A stretch of 33,008 nt of DNA from Parablautia intestinalis (GCA_003612395.1 RAYQ01000030.1:1-33008); one strand, 5' to 3'; counted from the first letter of the stretch, positions 16,788-24,634 are shown. Notes: generated by a model from the sequence alone, not told the origin. A program made the numbers and translations.

Positions 16788-18155
16788 ATGGTACGAAGAT
16801 GTATTTATTGTGGAACAGAAACTGATTTGTCAAAGTCGGATATAATTCCAGATGCACTTACTAATGGAAAGATTATTAACCCAAATGTGTGCAGGGTAGC
16901 CCATAACAATAAATTCAGTGATATGTTTGAGGACGAAGTGATATCAAAATTGGCGTTTATAACAAATGAACTTGATATTAAGTCAAGTAAGGGGAATCAA
17001 TACGCAAGGTATGCAGCCAATGTCATTGTGGATGGCACGGAATATACAACAAAAATGAACGCTGATACAGATTTGTTTAACAAGAAGATTATGCGTAGTG
17101 TTGATGGAAAAAGTCTTATTGGGCCAATGGACAAGATAAAAAAAATGAAAGGTATTGATTATGGTAAGGTAACTGAAACTGATATAAATCAGATTGAAAT
17201 CGAGAAAAAAGTATCAATAGATATGGGGGTTTTCTTTGGTCAGAAAATTCATAGGCTGGCTGCTAAAATTGCGTTTGAATGGTATTGTCTTAATAACAAT
17301 GTAACAAGTAAATTGAGTGCTTTTGAATCAGTAATAGAGTTTATTATCACTGGAGAAGGCACTGATCCAGTTCAGATAATTGGAAAGGAAGATATATATG
17401 GTTTGATAAATCAAATGTCTGATTTAGGAAATCATAGTTTGTTTTCCTATGTGGCGGGTGATGGATCAGTTAATGTATTAGTAAGTCTGTTTGGTATTGT
17501 AATTTACAATGTGAGGATATGTGATAGTATTATACCGGAATGTCCCTATAATGCGATGTTTTTAACAATAAACTTGGATGCAAAAAAAACTGGGTTTAAA
17601 TCTGTTTCAAAAAAAGCTTTAGAGCAAGAACTACAAAAAGGGTTTCAGCAAGTAGGCATGTTTAATGGATTTCAGGTTATGTGTCCATGTAATATTAATG
17701 ATAATTCCATGACATGTAAAATGCTATATTTTTTAAGCAGTGTTTATGATGCTAATTTGCCATTTAATGATGAGAGTGCAGAAGAATTAATTGTGGTGAT
17801 AAAAAAGCACTTAAACAAGGTTTTAAATATTTCGGCATTAACAATAAGAGGATTAAAAAGATTTGTAAATGAACATAAAGGCAACATTGAAAAGGGGATT
17901 GTTTTTAATCCGTATGGAACAAATATGAAAGCGATATTTACTTTTTATCTTATATTTGCAACTGGCATAGCTGAAAATCAGATTCATAGTTTTGAGGATT
18001 TGAGTGAATTTGTCCGCACAAAATTTGCCGGTAAGGAGATTGCGATATCTGAAGAACTTTGCAATATATTACAGAAAGAGATGATGGAAAGTGAACATTA
18101 TTCTGATATTATTAAAGAAGGGGCAAAATCCATAGAAGAAATGAGGTTTGATTAG
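16788..18155 (+). CDS. Unknown protein with degenerate HNH-like/zinc-finger N-terminus
   Basis: I choose the ATG at 16788 because AGGGAG lies 9 nt upstream, which gives 455 residues. The N-terminus reads CIYCG (C5, C8), then SDIIPDAL, and further on NVCRVAHNNKFSDMFEDEV. This layout matches HNH-type nuclease domains that carry CxxCG, a HIIP box and a C..CN.kfg..iD box. Here the catalytic-type histidine of HIIP is aspartate, and the second cysteine pair is incomplete. The remaining 380 or so residues are mixed alpha/beta with no motif I recognise. The gene is clearly more AT-rich than the recombinases before it and is bracketed by two copies of a 35-bp dyad repeat, so it looks like separately acquired cargo. 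A defence or regulatory role is possible but not shown. Confidence 0.7.
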   Translation: MVRRCIYCGTETDLSKSDIIPDALTNGKIINPNVCRVAHNNKFSDMFEDEVISKLAFITNELDIKSSKGNQYARYAANVIVDGTEYTTKMNADTDLFNKKIMRSVDGKSLIGPMDKIKKMKGIDYGKVTETDINQIEIEKKVSIDMGVFFGQKIHRLAAKIAFEWYCLNNNVTSKLSAFESVIEFIITGEGTDPVQIIGKEDIYGLINQMSDLGNHSLFSYVAGDGSVNVLVSLFGIVIYNVRICDSIIPECPYNAMFLTINLDAKKTGFKSVSKKALEQELQKGFQQVGMFNGFQVMCPCNINDNSMTCKMLYFLSSVYDANLPFNDESAEELIVVIKKHLNKVLNISALTIRGLKRFVNEHKGNIEKGIVFNPYGTNMKAIFTFYLIFATGIAENQIHSFEDLSEFVRTKFAGKEIAISEELCNILQKEMMESEHYSDIIKEGAKSIEEMRFD

Positions 18156-18192
18156 GATGTATAAATTTGAAGTCTTATAAAGTTGGGATTTG

Positions 18193-18227
18193 GACATCAT
18201 GGAGCCGGTTCTGTGGTGTCTTTTCTA
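18193..18227 (+). repeat. 35-bp imperfect dyad repeat, copy 2
   Basis: Second copy of the repeat at 16689-16723 (one mismatch in 35), 38 bp after the stop of the HNH-like gene and just before the truncated integrase. In this copy the central four bases are CCGG, so the dyad is more symmetric than in copy 1. Confidence 0.85.
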
Positions 18228-18261
18228 TTGGAAAATAAAATATTATTTTTTTAGATTTTGC

Positions 18262-18873
18262 TTGACAAAAGCAGAGGCAATCGGTTTAACATGGCATGAT
18301 GTTGATATGGATAAAAAAGAGATACACATAAACCATCAGGTACAATATCGAAAGATACAAGGTGATATGAAATTATATGCCAATAACACGAAAACTGATG
18401 CAGGAAACAGAATCATTCCGATGACGGACAATGTTTATCGCTTGTTCATTGAGCAGAAAAAGGTATGGCTAATGACGAAAAAAGATCCTGATTTCGAAGT
18501 GAACGGGTATAAGGATTTCGTATTTATTTCCCATATAACCGGAAAGTGTATGAACCATAACAGTATAAGGAGAATGATGAAAGCTATCGTGGAGATGAAT
18601 AGCGAGAGAGAAATACAGTTGCCAAATGTTAGCCCTCATATTTTAAGACATACTGCTTGTTGTAGGTTCGCTGAGTCGGGATGTGATATTAAAGTACTTC
18701 AATATCTTATGGGACAGACTGATATCAAGACTACAATGAGGGTGTACAACCATGTTGATTTAGGAAGGGTAAAAAGGGAGTTAAATAAGCTTGAAAACCC
18801 TAGTAAATATGCGGAGAAAACCATATCAGAATTTACACAAAAATTTACACATTTTGCAAGCAAAAGTATGTAG
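18262..18873 (+). pseudogene. C-terminal remnant of a tyrosine integrase
   Basis: About 200 codons match the catalytic domain of Tn916-type tyrosine integrases: EAIGLTWHDVDM near the start, the HILRHT box with the second catalytic His-Arg pair, a GQTDIKTTM segment and the nucleophile tyrosine in MRVYNHV. The N-terminal arm-binding and core-binding domains are absent. The first catalytic arginine, normally in a GLR.(A/G/S)E motif, is replaced: the codons read LTKAEAIG, with ACA where AGA is expected. The open frame upstream of 18262 runs through the dyad repeat and is not integrase-like. The protein would be inactive. It is probably the leftover of an older integrative element that was interrupted by the repeat-bounded insertion. 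Confidence 0.85.
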
Positions 18874-18945
18874 ATTTATAAAGATTTACGTAGATTTTGG
18901 CCTGTTTTCCCCAAAAGATTTCCAAAGAAAAATTCCCAAAACCCC

Positions 18946-18974
18946 TTGATTTTCCTATATTTTCGTGATATTCT
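18946..18974 (+). promoter_or_regulatory. Predicted promoter of the FMN riboswitch/ribU unit
   Basis: TTGATT (18946-18951) and TATTCT (18969-18974) are 17 bp apart, each with two mismatches to consensus, about 23 bp before the riboswitch begins. The gap from the integrase stop (18873) to here shows no gene. Confidence 0.45.
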
Positions 18975-18996
18975 ATTACACGTAAATAAAGAAAAG

Positions 18997-19122
18997 TTCT
19001 TCGGGGCAGGGTGAAATTCCCGACCGGCGGTAAAGTCCGCGAGCCGTTTTTAAGAGCAGTTATAAAAATGGCTGACCTGGTGAAATTCCAGGACCGACAG
19101 TAAAGTCTGGATGAGAGAAGAA
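18997..19122 (+). promoter_or_regulatory. FMN riboswitch (RFN element)
   Basis: The closing stem TTCTTC (18997-19002) pairs with GAAGAA (19117-19122). Inside are the hallmark RFN blocks GGGGCAGGGTGAAATTCCC, GACCGGCGGTAAAGTCCGCG, CTGACCTGGTGAAATTCC, GGACCGACAGTAAAGTC and GGATGAGAGAAG. It binds FMN and is followed by an intrinsic terminator before ribU, so high FMN should stop transcription of the riboflavin transporter. Confidence 0.97.
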
Positions 19123-19218
19123 GGCAGATATTTTTTCATGCAAATTTATAGAATAGGTCTATTTATAAAATAAATTTGAATGTAAAGGTATCTGTGTATA
19201 GAGCACTGTAACATACGC

Positions 19219-19252
19219 CCCGAATGCTTTGTGAGAAGCATTCGGGTTTTTT
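19219..19252 (+). terminator. Riboswitch-controlled terminator
   Basis: An 11-bp perfect stem (CCCGAATGCTT with AAGCATTCGGG) and a short loop are followed by a run of six T. It lies about 100 bp after the FMN aptamer and about 165 bp before ribU, the expected place for an expression platform. Confidence 0.92.
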
Positions 19253-19253
19253 A

Positions 19254-19330
19254 ATTCAATAAGCTGGCTCGCGCAGCGTGACAGCGTTTGTTAACATAAG
19301 GATGGCTTGCGAAGTCTGGCATCCGTTGTT
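19254..19330 (+). repeat. Dispersed palindromic repeat, copy 1
   Basis: Directly follows the terminator T-run. Positions 19254-19290 match 31571-31607 with one mismatch, and 19282-19330 contain the hairpin family core (GGATGGCTTGCG then TCTGGCATCC), followed by GTTGTT. A reverse-oriented relative lies at 21371-21411. Copies sit only between genes, as in REP or MITE-like repeats. Confidence 0.75.
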
Positions 19331-19416
19331 ATGGGCAGGCCTGCATATTTTCTCGGGAACCTTTCTGAAAATTTATCAAAATTTAGAATTCTGTAAAAGA
19401 AGAATGGAGGAGAAAA

Positions 19417-20175
19417 ATGAATAACGGTTTATGGACGAGTGTAAAAGACAATGTTGTATTTGTGCTGGTATCAGTGGGTGTGGCAGCCGCCCTTTTTCTG
19501 ATTGCCTATCTGGCGGAAAAGCTGATTCAAAAGAAAAATGGCGATACGGAAAGGATACTTACCACTCGAAAGATAGCAATGATTGGCGTATTTTCTGCAA
19601 TTTCAGCGGTGCTAATGCTGTTTGAATTTCCGGTGCCTTTTGCCCCTTCTTTCTATGAGCTGGATTTCAGCGAGATACCGGCGCTGATTGGAACCTTTGC
19701 TTTTGGGCCGGTAGCAGGTGTTATGATTGAGTTTTGCAAGATATTGTTAAAGCTCCTTATGAAGGGTACCGGTACGGCCTTTGTAGGAGATTTGGCCAAT
19801 TTTGTAATAGGCTGCAGCTTCATTTTGCCGGCTTCTATTATTTACATGTTTAAGAAAACAAAGACAAATGCAATTATTGCGTCTATTGTGGGGACACTGA
19901 TTATGTCGGTGTTTGGCACTGCCTTTAACGCGGTATATTTGCTGCCTGCTTTTGCAGCTTTATACGGCATGCCCTTAGATACAATTGTAAGCATGGGAAC
20001 TGCTGTTAACGGCAGTATTACCAGCGTGACAACACTTGTACTTTTTGCTGTGGCACCTCTCAATTTACTGAAGGGCGGGAGCGTGTCTCTGATAACAGTA
20101 GTGGTTTACAAAAAGCTGAGCCCCATCTTAAAGGAAGGGAGTATAAGGAAACGGTCGGTAGATACTGTCAAATAG
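19417..20175 (+). CDS. ribU: Riboflavin ECF transporter substrate-binding protein RibU
   Basis: The 252-residue membrane protein is the S component of an energy-coupling-factor transporter for riboflavin. The diagnostic stretch is FYELDFSEIPALIGTFAFGP followed by GVMIEFCKILLKLL (about residues 77-111), matching RibU. The remaining sequence is made of hydrophobic helices (about 115-230). It has an additional N-terminal membrane segment (about 11-34) followed by a Lys-rich loop before the usual first helix, somewhat longer than typical RibU (about 190-210 residues). GGAGGAG precedes the ATG. Control by the FMN riboswitch upstream agrees with the assignment. The ECF ATPases and T subunit are not in the window, as usual for group II systems. 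Confidence 0.93.
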   Translation: MNNGLWTSVKDNVVFVLVSVGVAAALFLIAYLAEKLIQKKNGDTERILTTRKIAMIGVFSAISAVLMLFEFPVPFAPSFYELDFSEIPALIGTFAFGPVAGVMIEFCKILLKLLMKGTGTAFVGDLANFVIGCSFILPASIIYMFKKTKTNAIIASIVGTLIMSVFGTAFNAVYLLPAFAALYGMPLDTIVSMGTAVNGSITSVTTLVLFAVAPLNLLKGGSVSLITVVVYKKLSPILKEGSIRKRSVDTVK

Positions 20176-20305
20176 GCATCACATATTAAAATAGCTTTTT
20201 AGAGTAAACTATTATCCGAAATATGCTGAAAGCAGGAAAAGCAGCCCCGCCTGGCGGGCCGGTTCATCATAATAAAAAATATTAATTAAGAAGTAATTTT
20301 TACAG

Positions 20306-20330
20306 GGCTGACAATTTGTCAGCCTTCTTT
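20306..20330 (+). terminator. Terminator downstream of ribU
   Basis: A perfect 8-bp stem (GGCTGACA with TGTCAGCC), 3-nt loop and TTCTTT tail. A second small GC hairpin (CCCGC/GCGGG) lies at 20246-20258. Between 20176 and 20656 I see no gene, only this terminator, a palindromic repeat and a promoter. Confidence 0.8.
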
Positions 20331-20505
20331 ACTATGCGCAGGCCCGCATATGGAAGTTTGCTGCTGACGCAGCATTTATTTAAATCTTTAGATAAAATTA
20401 AGATTTTTTTATAGATTCTTGTAATGTTTTCTTTTTATACTTCGTTATAATATTTAAGTAGCTGAATTTTGGCTGGAAATATTAGTGCCATCAATACCTT
20501 GAGAA

Positions 20506-20531
20506 AACAACGGATGCCAGGCTTTGCCAGC
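20506..20531 (-). repeat. Dispersed palindromic repeat, copy 2 (reverse)
   Basis: AACAACGGATGCCAGG and the following 10 bases are the reverse complement of 31760-31785 with one mismatch. It contains only the hairpin core of the repeat family. Confidence 0.75.
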
Positions 20532-20593
20532 TTTTTTATGCCAATAAAAAGGAGCAGTTGTTGCCTGCTTTTTAGCAGATTGTTATTTGGGTA

Positions 20594-20627
20594 TTGACAA
20601 ATATTGTATTAATACTATAATACAATA
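20594..20627 (+). promoter_or_regulatory. Promoter with overlapping palindromic operator for the ABC export operon
   Basis: A consensus TTGACA (20594-20599) and TATAAT (20616-20621) are 16 bp apart. The perfect inverted repeat TATTGTATTA (20602-20611) and TAATACAATA (20618-20627) covers the spacer and -10 box. A dimeric repressor bound there would block RNA polymerase. No regulator gene is adjacent, so the repressor must be encoded elsewhere. Confidence 0.75.
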
Positions 20628-20656
20628 GTACAAACTAGTTAAGGAGTGCTGCATAG

Positions 20657-21355
20657 ATGAGTAAATTAATCGAAATACGGGATATGTGTAAAATATATAA
20701 TCCCGGTGAAAACGAGGTTCGTGCATTGGACCATGTGAATTTAAAGATTGATGAAAATGAATTTGTGGCAATCATTGGTCATTCCGGTTCCGGTAAATCT
20801 ACCCTGATGAATATGCTTGGGTGTCTGGATGTGCCTTCCAGCGGTACTTACATATTAAACGGGCAGGATGTTTCGGGGCTTACGGACGATGATCTGTCAG
20901 ATATCAGAAATAAGGATATCGGATTCATTTTTCAGGGATTTAATTTGATAGCAGGCCTGACGGCTCTTGAAAATGTAGAGCTCCCGTTGATTTACCGTGG
21001 GGTTGGCAAGAAGGAAAGGCTGCGGCTTTCGGAGATTGCTTTAAAGAAGGTTGGATTAAAAATGAGAATGGAGCATAAACCTTCTGAGATGAGCGGCGGA
21101 CAGCAGCAGAGGGTGGCTATAGCCAGAGCCATTGCCCAGGCGCCTCCTGTTATATTGGCAGATGAGCCCACCGGTAATCTTGATTCAGGGTCAACCAGGG
21201 AGATTATGGATATCTTAAAAGGGCTGCATGCAGAGGGAAGGACAGTCATACTAATTACACATGACAATGAAATTGCCGCCAGAGCAAAACGTATTATACG
21301 GATTATGGATGGTAAAATTGTGGATGATATAGTCAATGAAAAGTTTAGTGCTTAA
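20657..21355 (+). CDS. ABC transporter ATP-binding protein, MacB/LolD type
   Basis: The 232-residue protein is a complete ABC ATPase of the MacB/LolD (FtsE-like) subfamily. It has Walker A GHSGSGKST (about residues 41-49), a Q-loop in IFQGFNL, the signature MSGGQQQRVAIARA and Walker B VILADEP with TGNLD, then ITHDNE as the switch histidine. AAGGAG lies 10 nt upstream. It is the first gene of a three-gene unit with an HlyD-like adaptor and a MacB-type permease, an arrangement typical of exporters for peptides, antibiotics or lipid-linked compounds in Firmicutes. The palindromic operator in its promoter suggests induction by the exported compound, which is an inference. Confidence 0.94.
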   Translation: MSKLIEIRDMCKIYNPGENEVRALDHVNLKIDENEFVAIIGHSGSGKSTLMNMLGCLDVPSSGTYILNGQDVSGLTDDDLSDIRNKDIGFIFQGFNLIAGLTALENVELPLIYRGVGKKERLRLSEIALKKVGLKMRMEHKPSEMSGGQQQRVAIARAIAQAPPVILADEPTGNLDSGSTREIMDILKGLHAEGRTVILITHDNEIAARAKRIIRIMDGKIVDDIVNEKFSA

Positions 21356-21370
21356 AAAGCAGCAGAAATA

Positions 21371-21411
21371 ACGGATGCCAGGCCTTACCGGTCATCCTTG
21401 TTAACAAACGC
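21371..21411 (-). repeat. Dispersed palindromic repeat, copy 3 (reverse)
   Basis: Starts ACGGATGCCAGGCC and ends TTGTTAACAAACGC. It is the reverse complement of 19282-19327 in outline, with differences in the loop side of the hairpin. It lies between the ATPase and adaptor genes, inside the export operon. Confidence 0.65.
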
Positions 21412-21542
21412 TTATTTCATAAAAAAGGTTTGTGTGTGCGCGGTATTCACAATCCTTATTCCTGCCGTAAAGTAGTTTTTAAACACGCTGTGGCGGGAAT
21501 TACAGCTTACTTATAAAACCACCGCGCAGAAATGGGGAAAAA

Positions 21543-23150
21543 ATGTCAGACAAGAAAAAAAGCAAAGAAGAAAAAATTAAGAAAGAAGAAAATAAGGAAA
21601 ACAATGATGTGGTATCTGCTGAAAGTATCATTGCCCAGACCCAGGCCGTTATTTTGACGGACACCGGGTTAAACGGTACGGCAGGTGAAGAATTGGAAAA
21701 GGAAACACAGAAGAAGAAAAAAGCTAAGAAAAAGAAAGAAAAAAAGCCTCTTGACCGGGCAGCAAAGAAAAAACGCAAAAAAATTATTTGGTTTAGTATT
21801 TTGGGAGCCGCAGTTATCCTTTTTGCAGTTATGAAAGTGGTTGGCGGCAAGGAGGCAGGCGTTTTGGTGGCTACGACAGGCGCCGTGACAGGAGAAATTG
21901 AGCAGACCATAAGTACCAGCGGTACGGTAACAACAGAAAAGACAAAAAGTTATTTTTCGGATGTAGATGTCCGGATAAGCGAGGTTTCCGTTGAAGCCGG
22001 AGATGCTGTGAAGGCAGGAGACATGCTTCTTTCTTATGACGGAGAGTCCCTTGAAAGGGAAAAAGAGCTTGCGCAGCTTAAAGTTCAGTCGGCGGAAGGA
22101 AACTATAATAATTCCGTGCAAAACAACAGCCAGAAAATAGGGGATTTGAATGAGGCAAATGTGAACCTTGAGGTTTTGGACCAGCAGATTGCCGATACGG
22201 AAGCTTACATAACCAATTTGAATTATAAGATTGATAAGAAAAAAAGCGATCTTGCCTATGAAGGCGCTCTGCTCCAAATTTCATTGCTGGACTGGCAGGA
22301 TCAGCCGGACTCGGATGAATATATGAATCTGCAGAAGCTGGTGCAGTTAAACAGCTATGAACAGCAGAACAACAAGGAAATCCAGGGATGGGAGGATGAA
22401 CTTGAGGTTTATAATAAGATGCTCTCTGATTATAAGGAATACCGTTCGGAGATGAAATCACAGCTCAGTTCAGCGGAGTCAGGCAAGATGACCCAGGGAG
22501 CTAAGGAAGAACTTGAAGCAGAAAAGCAGACCAAAGAGATTGAAGCCGCGGATTCCCTGAAGAACTTAGAAGCGGTGGAAAACGGCATAACAGCGGAATT
22601 TAACGGTGTTGTCACGGAAGTGAACGCAGTGGAAGGCGGAAGTGTAGCGGCCGGATCCCAGCTTCTTAAGTTAGAGAGCACGGAAGATGTAATGGTAAAA
22701 ATTTCGGTAACAAAGTACGATTTGGATAAGATCATGGTAGGCCAGAAAGCGATCGTCACTATTGGCAGCAAAGAGTATGAAGGTAAAATTTCCAAAATTA
22801 ACAAAATGGCAGAAAAAAATAACAGCGGTGCTGCCGTAGTTGGGACTGAAATTAAAATTACAAATCCTGACAGTGATGTGATTTTAGGTGTGGAAGCTAA
22901 AGTGGTGGTCAGTACGGCCCGCGAAGAAAATGCGGTATTGATACCTGTAACCGCCGTTAATGTAGATATGGAAGGAGAGTTTGTTTACGCTGTGGAGGAA
23001 AATATTCTGGTGAAAAAGCCGATTGTGACAGGCATTTCCTCCGATACAATGGTGCAGGTAACGGAAGGACTTGAAGAAGGAGCGCAGATTGTGACGGATG
23101 TGACACCCAATCTTCAGGAGGGTATGAGTGTTGTGGCTATGCCGCAGTAA
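21543..23150 (+). CDS. HlyD/MacA-like membrane-fusion (adaptor) protein
   Basis: The 535-residue protein is a periplasmic-adaptor-type subunit adapted to a Gram-positive cell. A single membrane helix lies at about 81-100 (IIWFSILGAAVILFAVMKVV). Next come a lipoyl/barrel-sandwich half (SEVSVEAGDAVKAGDMLLSY), a long coiled coil (about 175-345) and the second lipoyl half (FNGVVTEVNAVEGGSVAAGS). A beta-barrel and membrane-proximal domain end in LEEGAQIVTDVTPNLQEG. The first 80 residues are unusual: a highly charged, lysine-rich cytoplasmic extension (KKKKAKKKKEKK near 57-68). The ribosome binding site is weak (GGGG). It should link the ATPase-permease complex to extracellular release of substrate. 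Confidence 0.88.
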   Translation: MSDKKKSKEEKIKKEENKENNDVVSAESIIAQTQAVILTDTGLNGTAGEELEKETQKKKKAKKKKEKKPLDRAAKKKRKKIIWFSILGAAVILFAVMKVVGGKEAGVLVATTGAVTGEIEQTISTSGTVTTEKTKSYFSDVDVRISEVSVEAGDAVKAGDMLLSYDGESLEREKELAQLKVQSAEGNYNNSVQNNSQKIGDLNEANVNLEVLDQQIADTEAYITNLNYKIDKKKSDLAYEGALLQISLLDWQDQPDSDEYMNLQKLVQLNSYEQQNNKEIQGWEDELEVYNKMLSDYKEYRSEMKSQLSSAESGKMTQGAKEELEAEKQTKEIEAADSLKNLEAVENGITAEFNGVVTEVNAVEGGSVAAGSQLLKLESTEDVMVKISVTKYDLDKIMVGQKAIVTIGSKEYEGKISKINKMAEKNNSGAAVVGTEIKITNPDSDVILGVEAKVVVSTAREENAVLIPVTAVNVDMEGEFVYAVEENILVKKPIVTGISSDTMVQVTEGLEEGAQIVTDVTPNLQEGMSVVAMPQ

Positions 23151-23236
23151 GGAGCAGCCCCAAAAGGCTTTTGAGAAAGTAATATTGCCGGGAAGGCTGT
23201 TAAAAGCCTGTATCCCGGCAGTGGAAAGAGGGAACA

Positions 23237-24454
23237 ATGGCACAGATATGGGAATACATTAAGATTGCTTTGATGAATATCAGAAGCAACAAAGGTCGGT
23301 CCGTTCTTACTATGCTGGGTATCATCATCGGAATCTCATCCGTTATTATGGTTATTTCTATCGGTAATGGCGTTAGAGGGCAGGTCAATTCAGAACTGGA
23401 AGGGATTGCCGGAGGCCAGATTGCATTTTATGTGGACAGCACCAGAAAAGAAACAACGGTAATGTTTGATCAGTCGGATTTTGATGCGATTGCAACACAG
23501 GTAGAGCATGTAAAAGGTGTGACGCCGCAGTTTGGCACCTGGGGAACAGCGGAGGGACCTAAAGGAGATTATGATATCAAAATGACAGGAGGTACGACCG
23601 GCCTGCAATATCTTTCATCAGAACCAATTATAAAAGGAAAATATTATACACAAAATGATTATGACGGGGCCGGCAACGTATGTATTATTTCGGAGAGCAG
23701 CGCAGTTGCTTTGTTTGGAACCAGCGATGTAATAGGAATGACCTTTGACGCAACATTCTGGGGGATCACTCAGGAACTGCGGGTAATCGGTATTCGAAAG
23801 GATGCTGCATCATCGATTGTATCCTCCGGCTATGGAGTTACAACCATTGAGGCGGAGGTGCCGCTTACTTTTATGGCAAATAAACTTGGCTATTACATAG
23901 ATGAAATCGAACAGTTTTATGTGGTTGCAGAAAGCTCGGAATACTGTACGGAGGTTGCAGCCAAGGCTCTTGCGCTTCTGGAGAGCAGACATAATGCCCG
24001 TGGTGAAAACCAGATTATGATGCAAAGTTTTTCGGATGTTGCGGCGCAGTATGACACGATTTTAGGTTTTATTACCGTGTTTATCTCTTTTGTGGCAGCT
24101 ATTTCCCTTTTAGTAGGCGGTATCGGCGTTATGAATATTATGCTGGTATCCGTTACGGAAAGAACCAGAGAGATTGGAATTCGTAAGGCGCTTGGGGCAA
24201 GAACAGGATCCGTCCTTTTACAGTTTTTGGCGGAGGCAGGAATTATCACTCTTCTTGGCGGTGTCATAGGAATTATATTGGGAATAGCAGGGGCAGTTGG
24301 TGTATGCTCTCTGATGGATATTGTTGTGCAGGTGAATGTAAGTACGATTATTGGGGCTTCGGTGTTCTCCTGCGGCGTGGGTATATTCTTTGGAATTTAT
24401 CCGGCAAGAAAAGCAGCAAAGTTAAGCCCAATCGAAGCGCTGCGGCATGAATAA
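23237..24454 (+). CDS. MacB-type ABC permease
   Basis: The 405-residue protein has the MacB/FtsX permease layout: one N-terminal membrane helix (RSVLTMLGIIIGISSVIMVISIG, split here by family convention at about 20-40), then a large extracytoplasmic MacB_PCD domain (about 45-270). Three C-terminal helices follow in the FtsX domain, beginning near VAAISLLVGGIGVMNIMLVS, with the conserved TERTREIGIRKALGA loop that contacts the ATPase. It ends in YPARKAAKLSPIEALRHE, the usual tail. It is encoded in order with its ATPase and adaptor and is followed by a terminator. The substrate is unknown; antimicrobial peptide export or resistance is typical of the family. Confidence 0.93.
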   Translation: MAQIWEYIKIALMNIRSNKGRSVLTMLGIIIGISSVIMVISIGNGVRGQVNSELEGIAGGQIAFYVDSTRKETTVMFDQSDFDAIATQVEHVKGVTPQFGTWGTAEGPKGDYDIKMTGGTTGLQYLSSEPIIKGKYYTQNDYDGAGNVCIISESSAVALFGTSDVIGMTFDATFWGITQELRVIGIRKDAASSIVSSGYGVTTIEAEVPLTFMANKLGYYIDEIEQFYVVAESSEYCTEVAAKALALLESRHNARGENQIMMQSFSDVAAQYDTILGFITVFISFVAAISLLVGGIGVMNIMLVSVTERTREIGIRKALGARTGSVLLQFLAEAGIITLLGGVIGIILGIAGAVGVCSLMDIVVQVNVSTIIGASVFSCGVGIFFGIYPARKAAKLSPIEALRHE

Positions 24455-24520
24455 AGTTTAGAAGTTGTATTTTGTTATTGCACTTTGGTGTAATTTTAGT
24501 ATAATTAAGAAAGAGTAGAG

Positions 24521-24546
24521 AGCACCTACTGATGTAGGTGCTTTTT
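24521..24546 (+). terminator. Terminator of the ABC export operon
   Basis: A perfect 9-bp stem (AGCACCTAC with GTAGGTGCT), TGAT loop and a run of T, about 65 bp after the permease stop. Confidence 0.92.
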
Positions 24547-24575
24547 GCTCAAATGGATTTGCACAATAAAGCAGG

Positions 24576-24634
24576 GGTGAACTTTGTTCACCTGATAAAA
24601 TGAGGTAAAGGTTGGATAAACTGCCTGATGGCAG
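24576..24634 (+). repeat. Double-hairpin repeat, copy 1
   Basis: The palindrome GGTGAAC-TTT-GTTCACC (24576-24592) is followed after 28 bp by the hairpin CTGCC-TGAT-GGCAG (24621-24634). The same arrangement recurs at 25199-25270 with compensating changes in the stems. It lies upstream of the YcxB-like gene. Confidence 0.65.

Larger units (their letters stand above)
10475..18192 (+). mobile_element. Putative serine-recombinase-trio element with cassette
   Basis: The span covers the hairpin-rich gap, the small DUF-like gene, three coupled large serine recombinases and the HNH-like gene, and ends at the second dyad repeat. It abuts a truncated tyrosine integrase, so it appears nested in or next to an older integrative element. 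The right limit is supported by the repeat; the left limit is uncertain, because serine recombinases leave only a few bases of shared core and I found no left copy of the 35-bp repeat. Confidence 0.55.

Noticed and set aside
16689-18227. CRISPR or classical integron array
   Set aside because: Only two repeat copies 1.5 kb apart and no integron tyrosine integrase or Cas gene. The cassette idea is kept as a hypothesis only.
24478-24505. TATAAT with an upstream TTGCAC just before the export-operon terminator
   Set aside because: The -35 box has three mismatches, and any transcript would be terminated within about 35 nt, so chance in AT-rich DNA is more likely.
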